Assembly: GCF_016802725.1 (NCBI RefSeq)
Contig: NC_052677.1
Location: 15,364,329 to 15,428,328, forward strand
Source of the DNA: Solenopsis invicta
Lineage: Eukaryota; Arthropoda; Insecta; Hymenoptera; Formicidae
Reading direction: 5' to 3'
Length of the DNA: 64,000 bases
Shown here: positions 55,974 to 64,000 of the stretch, one piece after another
Numbering within the stretch: the stretch's first letter is position 1
Layout: every line of letters starts with the position of its first letter
Position numbers and translations under genes: made by a program
Notes under the pieces: model-generated
The model's database searches: none
What the model was told of the DNA's origin: nothing
Seen by the model: only the letters and a program-made list of their open reading frames with translations

Positions 55974-57930
55974 TAGCATTAATAATACGTTTAAAGCGTG
56001 ACGTTATACTTAAAGATGATTTTTTTAAATATATTTGTAAGAATATGGCTTTTTCCTTAATTGGAAAGGTAAAAACTTTAAAATATGAATTTCAGAAGAG
56101 GCATTTTTTAAATAAGTATCGTTACATTAAAAAAAAAAACAAATTTTTTACCATTTGTCTATATTTATAATGTTCTTTTAAAATACATTAATTAAATTCC
56201 TGTAACATGAATACATATCTTTTTTGTGTTGACTTCAATCGTAATATATAAATTAAATAAGTTTAATAAGTAATAATGGATGTCATTTTTACTTTATTTT
56301 GTATTACTTTTACATGTCATAATTTAAGAGATATAAATATATGAATTTACGTAATTGTGAATATGTTACATTTTTGATTTTCATTTTTGTGTTCATGATG
56401 GATATATATTTTCGTAATTGCAATCGTAACACTAAATACATAAAGTTTATTTTTTAAAATATATTTGTACGAATTCAGCTTTTTCTTTAATTAAATACGT
56501 AAAAAATTTTAAATAAGAATTTCAGGAAAGCTATTTTTTAAATAAGTATTGTTATATTTAAAAAAAGCGAATTTATTTAATATATACATTAATAATGTTT
56601 TTATAAAACACAGTAATTGTAACATTGTTAACATATATATTTTTTGTGCAGTCTTCCATTATATGTACTCTTTAAATTTCGTAGAGTAAAATGTCACTCT
56701 AAATAAGCTTGTTCAATTTTTAAATAATTTTTTACTTTACAAGGTTTAGACAGTAAATCAAATTTAATAAATAATAATGAATGTCGATAGATAAACGTCA
56801 ATTATATTTTATTATGTATTAATTTTACGAGTTATATTTTAACGTAAAAATTTATTTTGAATTTATAAGTAATTATATCTTAAGAAAATTTAAAGCATAA
56901 TTTTATTTAGAAGTTTTCATAGTAATCTAAATAACATCTACATTGTTCTATTTATGTAGCGTACTCCTATTTAATAGGAATATATTGACATAATGTAAAA
57001 GTAATTAAATACTTTATTGTTCAAATATGTTAATATTTTTTAAACATAATAAAAAAAATGAAATATATTAATAATTTTGAAATAGAGAGAGAGAGAGAGA
57101 GAATTGAAAACCAAAAAATCAAATTTGTTACAATATTATATATACAGTAGTATAAGTAACATATGTATAATACTAAGAATATTCATGTATTTTCTACTTA
57201 TTACATTAAAAATAATGAACATTAAATAGAATAAAATTATTATTTAAACTATAAAAATTTATTTTGGTCCTCGGAATGATAAAGTAAGTATTTGTATAGT
57301 AAGCTCTCGAAGGTATGAACAATGAATTTATAATCCTTTATTTACTTGTTGCAATTAAAATATAAAAAGCGACTCTATGTATGTATATGCAATATGTGAT
57401 TTTTATGTCTGTCTAAATAATTTGTAATTAATTTGTACAATGCAGTAAATAACTGAATACTATTATATAAGTAGAAAACACAAAAATGTTTTAAAGTGTT
57501 TTATTTATTTTTGAAAAGCTCAATTTTTTGAAATTTAATATCTATAAAATAAATTAAAAATTTATTAAGTATATATTAATCTAAATTTTTTTTTTTTTTT
57601 CAAGAAAAGATATTCTCCTCTTGAAATGATAATTTTTTGTAATGAAATATATTGCATTATAGGTTTGTAAAGACAAACATTGATTTTTTATTAAGCATTT
57701 TCTGCGAAAGAATCAAACATACATTTTGTTGCAGAATTCATCTTAAGAAAATCTTTTCTAGTAATTTTAATTTATATAAATACACATTGTTTACATAAAT
57801 AATCAAAGGATATATTATATCCATTACCTTATTAAAAACAGTGAAGCAATGACATTGATAAAACAAATGCTAGTTGATCTCTAACCTTATTTAAGAAGAC
57901 GATAATATTGATTTATAAATTGAGAAGAAT
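55974..57930. other. Spacer between P450 copies 5 and 6, with a doubled 3' flank
   Basis: The 3' flank seen after the other copies appears here twice, at about 55,990-56,170 and again at 56,411-56,930. The second resembles the flank of copy 3. A short (GA)n tract lies at about 57,086-57,102. No gene is supported. Confidence 0.7.
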
Positions 57931-58095
57931 ATGTTCTAGAAAAATGGCGAAGTGCACCGTCATCTCAAAGAGATAGTTAAAGTGACTTTATGACATCCGC
58001 ATTTACGCACATCCAATGTTATTAGCTGCATCGTGGCGAATGCTCAACAATCAGTCATAGAATTTCTCGCGTTGCGCGTACGTTTCATCGCTCGC
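57931..58095 (+). promoter_or_regulatory. Conserved 5' block of P450 copy 6
   Basis: AAATGGCGAAGTGCACCGTC, GATAGTTAAAGTGACTTTAT, TTTACGCACATCCAATGTTA and AATCAGTCATAGAATTTCTC. TCAGTC near 58,051 again fits an initiator, about 260 bases upstream of the ATG. Confidence 0.55.
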
Positions 58096-58312
58096 TAATT
58101 TATAAAGTTAACTGTTTCGAATACGACCAAAACTCCAACGACGACTAATAAGTGCAATTAACGATTTTGTGCTTCTTCTTTGGAAGATTAACACTATTCT
58201 ATCAGTCAAGTGTGACAATCGTTTCATCAATCAAGCAAAATAAAAAATATCAGCAATAAGAAAACTTATTCAGGTTTTTTCTTGTATAACTGATTTGGAG
58301 ATCTTCGTCGCA

Positions 58313-59866
58313 ATGGAGCTGATTACTTTACTTCTCACTATTCTGATAGTGAGTATTTGTTTATACTATTTCGTTTTAAGCAAGTTAATTTATTTCGAGC
58401 GATTGAAAATTCCGTATGTGCAACCGATTCCATTGTTGGGCAACATGGCGCCTTTTGTTTTTCAACGTATGTCCCATCCGGAGCTCGTACAAAAAATATA
58501 CAATCTCTTCCCAGACGCAAAGTATTTCGGATTCTATGATTTTTCAACGCCGACTATTGTTATCCGTGATCCAGAACTGATTTCAATGATTGCTATCAAA
58601 CAATTTGACAACTTCTGCGATCATCAGGGCTTTGGGAATGACACTCTCGATCCGATAGCCGGCAGAAATCTGTTCAATTTGCAAGGAGATCACTGGCGTG
58701 AGATGCGAAAACTTCTCAGTCCTAGTTTTACATCCAGCAAAATGAAGATGATGTTTGGACTTATGAGTCAATGTGCTGAGAACTTTGCCAATTTTGTGGC
58801 AACAGAATCTGGAAAAACCGGGAAGACGTATGACATGAAAGACATACTTTGCAGATACGCTAATGACACGGTGGCCACGTGCGCTTTTGGCATTAGCATA
58901 GATTCTTTTAAACATCCGAAAAACGAGTTCTTCGTCCTTGGAAGAAAAGCATTGAATTTTCAAGGCTTGCTCTCCTTTAAAGTTTATATGCATAGAAGTT
59001 TTCCGTTTCTTGCAAATCTTTTTAAGCTGAGATTGTTTGGCCCCAAAACAGAGAATTTTTTCAAAGATATTGTCACTACCACAGTGAAGATCAGAGATGA
59101 GCAAGGAATTGTTCGTCCAGACATGATTCAGTTAATGATGGAGACTAGGAGCAAAAATAATGGCCCCGAGTTCGACATCAACGAGATGACCGCTCAGGCA
59201 TTCGTTTTCTTTCTTGCCGGATTTGATTCTGTATCAGCAGCGATGTGTTTCATGACACATGAAATCGGTGTCAATCCCGATGTACAAAGCAAATTGAGAG
59301 AAGAAATCGACAATGTTCTTAAACAGACCAACGGCAAACCTACCTACGAGGCCATCAATCGTATGAAGTATTTAGACGCCGTGGTGAACGAGACTCTCAG
59401 ACTGTATCCATTAGCATCTTTTCTTGATAGAGTATGCATCAAGGAGACCATATTGCCACCAGCGACTCCAAACAGCGAACCAATCACGATGAAACCTGGT
59501 GACCGTGTATGGTTCCCAAATCTTTCTCTGCATCGCGATCCAAAGTACTACCAGTATCCAGACAAGTTCGATCCAGAAAGATTTCTTAACGACAGTGTGG
59601 ATGACTCAGTTTATATGCCATTTGGTATCGGACCCAGAATCTGCATTGGTAACAGGTTCGCTCTAATGGAGGCTAAAGTTATGCTGTTTTATCTGCTTTG
59701 GCGTTGCGATCTTGAACCCGACGCTAAAACTAGAGTTCCTATGGTGCTTAGCAAGACATCATTTGTCATGATGGCAGACGGAGGTTTCTGGTTGAAATTA
59801 CGTGCGAGGAATTCAAAGGCTTCTATTACACAATGTTTATCTAACGAACACAAAGTTGGGAAATAG
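58313..59866 (+). CDS. Cytochrome P450, CYP9 family, copy 6 (I-helix Ser variant)
   Basis: 517 residues from the ATG at about 58313 (MELITLLLTILIVSIC), which starts the anchor. Uninterrupted coding. WREMR, ExxR (ETLR at 360-363), PERF and FGIGPRICIG with Cys444 are intact. The I-helix reads AGFDS: Ser306 in place of Thr. Ser keeps the hydroxyl, so oxygen activation should be preserved. Other distinct residues are TENFF where the rest have IENFF, and YYQYPDKF where they have YYPHPDKF. The C-terminus is extended (QCLSNEHKVGK). It is the last member of the array seen here. Confidence 0.96.
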   Translation: MELITLLLTILIVSICLYYFVLSKLIYFERLKIPYVQPIPLLGNMAPFVFQRMSHPELVQKIYNLFPDAKYFGFYDFSTPTIVIRDPELISMIAIKQFDNFCDHQGFGNDTLDPIAGRNLFNLQGDHWREMRKLLSPSFTSSKMKMMFGLMSQCAENFANFVATESGKTGKTYDMKDILCRYANDTVATCAFGISIDSFKHPKNEFFVLGRKALNFQGLLSFKVYMHRSFPFLANLFKLRLFGPKTENFFKDIVTTTVKIRDEQGIVRPDMIQLMMETRSKNNGPEFDINEMTAQAFVFFLAGFDSVSAAMCFMTHEIGVNPDVQSKLREEIDNVLKQTNGKPTYEAINRMKYLDAVVNETLRLYPLASFLDRVCIKETILPPATPNSEPITMKPGDRVWFPNLSLHRDPKYYQYPDKFDPERFLNDSVDDSVYMPFGIGPRICIGNRFALMEAKVMLFYLLWRCDLEPDAKTRVPMVLSKTSFVMMADGGFWLKLRARNSKASITQCLSNEHKVGK

Positions 59867-61868
59867 CAATGAAGCATATTTACAATCATTTAATACACAA
59901 AATTATATATTTAAATTTGATCTTTCAAATTATAATAAGAGTTCAGCCTTTTTATTAATTAAATGAACAAAAGCTAAGAGTACACGGTTTAAAGTTATGA
60001 AACGATAACTGTATAAAAATTCTATTTAAAATTAGTAAAATAACGATATTGCTGCACAAATCTATAAAAGAAGTAAATTAATTCAAAGAAATAAATTATA
60101 CAATAGAAATTTTTATAACACAGTTACTTTTGTTCTAATCATATTTTAAATGTTATTTTAAACATACGTTTCAAATTATGAATTTAATGTAAGTTGCTTT
60201 TTGAAATTCATTACAAGTAAAAAAGTTTGTTTCAAAGTTTTTATATCTGTGTAACGTAAATTTCCAAAAATCTGTTACATATATAAAAATATTAAAAAAT
60301 AATTTATTAAGTACGTATTAGAATAAGCTTTCTCTTCCGTAAAAAAATATATTCTTTTATCAATTAACTTTTTGTCATCGAATACACTGTATTAAAAGAT
60401 AATGATTTACACAAACTAAATACTTATGTTTCAAACATAAAATTAGTCATTTATTTTGTGGCAGAATTTATATCTGAAAAATCTATGCAATAATGTAAAA
60501 ACAATTTATGTAAACATAAATTGTTTATATGCAAATTATGCCTCGTGTGATCTATGCTATTGATAATTATACACGCTGAGTGCAGAAACACGTAATATTC
60601 TCACAGTTGTACCACTATTGCTACATAATTTATCGATACTTGAATTAATCACTTTGTGGTTGACGCAAATCGATTGCATCCAAGTCGTAACACTTGAAAC
60701 TGGTTTATGTTACAAACAGCACAATGGTGGAAACTACAGCTATATTTTTAAATCAAACGGTATATTTCATAAATAAATATTCAGTTATAAAATATTATAA
60801 AACATTAATTTTTTATTTTATAAAATGATATTATGAAACGCTATGCTTATAATGTAATATTATCGTGTAAACTAATATATTTTTACGTTTATTATATTTT
60901 TGTCTTAAACGAAAAATCATATTTTTTTTTAATGATTCCTGATTACAATTAAAAATCTGTTATGTTAGATATAATGTTATCGTGATTTTTTTTATCTTTA
61001 TTACATTACAGAAGAAAATGATCCTTGTATTATGACTATTCGTAACATTTTTGTTATTACACGGAAAGAACAATTTTGTTGAAGTACCTATAAATATGTG
61101 AACATAATTTTATTGGATTATAATTTTATTAAAATAATTGTGACAGATGTTCAGACATGATGCTTGATGAGCAATGCTGCAAGAATTTTGATATTTTCAT
61201 GATTCAATTTGACAGTCCAACATAATTATTTTCAGATCTGTATCCAACTAAACTTTTTAAATACTTTAGCAAAACTGTTCTTCAGTGTAAGTAACAAATT
61301 TTATAAATTACTGCAGTTTTGAAAACGTACATACATTTTCATATATTCTGCAATATTTTCTCTTTATTTTGAATAAAAATTTATAATTTTGTGACAAACT
61401 ATTTATTTGAACCAATTTTTGAAATCTATTTTTATTTTTTGTAGGGAAAGGCATATACTACACTTGTTTCTCTTAATCCATATATTATGTACACAATGTC
61501 ATGTTTATAACGTAAAATTCTAAAAAATAAATATTTTATAATAATTTTAAGTCTAGAATCAATTGAACAACACTTTGATGAATGTGATCGTCAAGTTTTC
61601 AATTTAAAATATTGATTATTAACAAAGTTATAAAAACAGTACAAAATGTAAATAGAGGATCCTATTATCATCTTCACTATAATACACTTACAAAGTTCCA
61701 TTGTAAATAAACTGACAACTGATTAATGGCTAAAATTGTTTTCACAATGCAGCAATATTACAAGATAAAAGTTTTTTAAAATTTATTTACTTTTTCTTCA
61801 AACTATACAGAAAAATTTTAATGTTTGTATTACGGAAAATCTAATATATTCAAAGATTGAATCTATAC

Positions 61869-61947
61869 AAAACATAAAAAGTGCAACCGCTGGAATTTTG
61901 TTCCGAATACGGGACAAAATTCCAGCGGTTGCACTTTTCATGTTTTG
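61869..61947. repeat. Near-perfect 33-bp stem hairpin
   Basis: AGTGCAACCGCTGGAATTTT (61880-61899) is repeated exactly inverted at about 61916-61935. The pairing extends outward through AAAACAT with one mismatch. The loop is about 12 bases (TCCGAATACGGG). It could be a small RNA precursor or a short MITE. There is no run of T as in a bacterial terminator. Confidence 0.9.
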
Positions 61948-63699
61948 TAAATAATACGATAGGTCTACTCCAAGCAGACTGTACTCTTTTCTTCAATCTT
62001 TTGTTAGAAGGAGAATATTGAAAAGGCAACGCTGAAAATTTTGTTGCAATGCATCCAATTTTACTTTCAATTTCTCAAAAAATATAAAATGTACTTAGAA
62101 AAGCATATATGAAATGAGATAGAGAATATGAAGTACATAAATTATTTTTATTTTTTATTTCATTCTTAAAAAATTAATTTATATTATAAAATTGTAAAAT
62201 GTTTTTTTAAATTTTATACTATTTTTGTATAAAATTATACTAATACACATTAATATTTTAAATTAAGTTATTTTATTTATCCACTTTAGTATGATAAAAA
62301 AAAATACAAAATTGATACAAAATGTAAAAATTAATGAAAACATAAAAATACTGAAGATATTAAAAAGCGAAAGCTCACAAACATTTTGATATAAATGTTT
62401 AATTTTTATTTCTCAATAATATTATCTAAAAAATACCTGGTTACATTTTAATATACTTAGAAAATTGAATATTTATAAAAATTTAACTAATATACATACA
62501 ATCCGTTTGCACCATTGCATTTTTACCTTCAATTCTTATTAATGAGATCTTATGAGTTTTGGTGTAATCGCACTTAACTAATGTAAACAGCAACATTGTA
62601 AACATTAACAAGATAATTACGATCCGCATATTCCGTTCGATAGAAAGACGATAAAGTGTATCAAGACACTTCTTTTAATAATACTACATATCTTTAACTT
62701 TGTTTTTTCGCAACGTTACAAATAGTAACTCAAAATATTTCGGTTTTTAAATTAATAGAGATAAGAATGTCGCGTGTTATATTTTATCATTTTGCTCTAT
62801 ATTTAATGTTTTGTTTCATAATGTAAGAACACATAATCACAGACTATGCAAAGCGACGAACACAACACTTAAAACAAATACAAGAATAAGAATTCTATAT
62901 ACAAATGCAGGCAAATAAGATAAAATATAAAATAATCACGTCCGGCGCGAGGAAGAGTGCAAAAATTTCCTTTTTTTTTTTTTTGTTTCTTCTCGAAGGA
63001 CCCAACGTGAGCCCGAGCGGAAGAATCCGTTGACTTCCTTGCGCGGGACTTGGTAACGTAAGAGGAGAATACAAATGCTGCAGCCCAATAACAAATTGTT
63101 GATAATTAATATCAAAGGAGCGCCAACTAATGTGGTAGTTTGAGTAAGGGGAAGGGGAATTAAACGTCCTCGATCTTCCCATTTTTTTATTTTACTTGCC
63201 TTTCTCTTTCTCTTTCACCGCCCTACCCCATTTCCGTTCTCTACAGAGGTGTGTAAATTTATGTGTATATGTATAGATATGTATATTCACAATTATTTCT
63301 TCCATTTGCTTTCTCCTGAGACTCCCTATTTTTTTCTTTCTTTTCTTTTTTCTGATGTGCGGAGTCTCACTGTGGTAATGGTGAAAGGGAGAGAAAAGGA
63401 GAGAGAAGAATTCTCAGTCGGTTTGATTAAATAATCATGTGAAACCTTTAGCACGATTTTACGAGTGAGTAGGCTCGTCATTATTGGATTCGACAGGATT
63501 CTGGGAACGGGGAGAAGGAAATGGAGGATTAAGTGAGGTGAGGGAGGAACAACGATTACGGTAATGAATTGAGAAAGGAAGAGAAATATCAGATAAAATT
63601 TTACAGGTGAGTAAGTAGAATTATAAAGAATTACAGATAGAGTTATTTACATATTAGTAAGAATATTTTATTAAGCTCAGCTACTCTTCTAACCGCTGA

Positions 63700-63960
63700 C
63701 GTAATAATTAATTTTGTAGTGTTTATGCATGTATTTAGCAATGCCCTGCTTGTTTTTTGCTGTCAATCTGATGACGGATCTTGTCAGCAAAATCTATTCA
63801 ACTTCTGTTGCCAGAAACTGCTAACATAGAATGTCAACAGATTTTGTCGACAGAGTGTAAGCAGAATGCAATCTCAATCAGGTAAACTCAATCTACTAAC
63901 AATTTTTAATGTGTTGCTAATCTACAGACATTTTGCTAACATTTTGCTGACTACAGGAAA
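63700..63960. repeat. Dispersed repeat with TTTGCTAACA words (second copy)
   Basis: Multiple TTGCTAAC, CAACAGATTTTGTCGACAG and TTGCCAG words, similar to 49,900-50,160. Confidence 0.45.
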
Positions 63961-64000
63961 CTACGTATGTAAACATGTACAACGTTTAATTCTGAAATTT

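Larger units (their letters stand above)
59867..64000. other. Downstream region without a supported gene
   Basis: AT-rich to about 62,900. It contains the hairpin at 61,869-61,947. From about 62,935 to 63,600 it is richer in GC, with GA and CT tracts, as in a promoter or 5' UTR, but no convincing ORF. From 63,700 it carries the TTTGCTAACA-type repeat. Confidence 0.6.

Noticed and set aside
61869..61947. Transcription terminator reading of the hairpin
   Set aside because: This is eukaryotic DNA, and there is no gene ending next to it.
62895..63182. A 95-codon minus-strand ORF near the right end
   Set aside because: It contains a Lys run from a poly-T tract and has no domain; it is probably UTR or promoter-like DNA.
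1..64000. tRNA, rRNA, CRISPR, viral or retroelement coding genes
   Set aside because: Scanning for cloverleaf boxes, regular spacer arrays and polymerase motifs gave nothing convincing; a computed search (tRNA and transposon-protein profiles) would settle it.

Overview
The window is AT-rich animal DNA with spliceosomal introns, many (GA)n/(TA)n microsatellites and several small inverted-repeat transposons. The protein content points to an insect, most likely a hymenopteran and plausibly an ant: an array of CYP9 (9e2-like) cytochrome P450s, a DNAH1-type axonemal dynein and a neuropeptide-type GPCR. The species is inferred from family resemblance only.

Layout. Positions 1-7791 hold no gene I can support, only GC-rich islands in AT-rich DNA and a few repeats. 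From 7792 to 25819 (+) lie 22 phase-compatible exons of an inner-arm axonemal dynein heavy chain of the DNAH1 type. They cover the N-terminal tail, the linker, all of AAA1 and the start of AAA2. Coding then stops at the AAA2 P-loop at a good splice donor, and no further dynein exon was found. Positions 30428-32707 (-) hold the last four exons of a rhodopsin-class GPCR (third intracellular loop, TM6, TM7, C-tail). Its TM1-TM5 exons were not found in the window. Positions 36004-59866 (+) hold a tandem P450 array: five intact, uninterrupted coding regions (starts 36358, 47250, 51479, 54414, 58313) and one clear pseudogene (about 42100-43637). Each is preceded by the same block of about 160 bp. 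The spacers carry duplicated flanks, including 5' and 3' blocks with no gene attached. Positions 59867-64000 are non-coding, with a long near-perfect hairpin and a GC-richer end.

How the genes relate. The dynein, the GPCR and the P450s have unrelated functions. The interesting relation is positional: the P450 array lies between the truncated end of the dynein and the missing 5' part of the GPCR. It may therefore sit in a giant intron of one of them, or mark a rearrangement or assembly join. Within the array, the I-helix threonine used for oxygen activation differs between copies (T, A, G, T, S). The Ala and Gly copies also share a Gly-to-Ala change in the heme loop and a shortened C-terminus, which suggests a separate subgroup.

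No tRNA, rRNA, CRISPR array, virus or toxin gene was recognised. I found nothing that I would call a new defence-like or multi-gene system. The P450 array with unusual I-helices and the broken or nested arrangement are the most unusual features.
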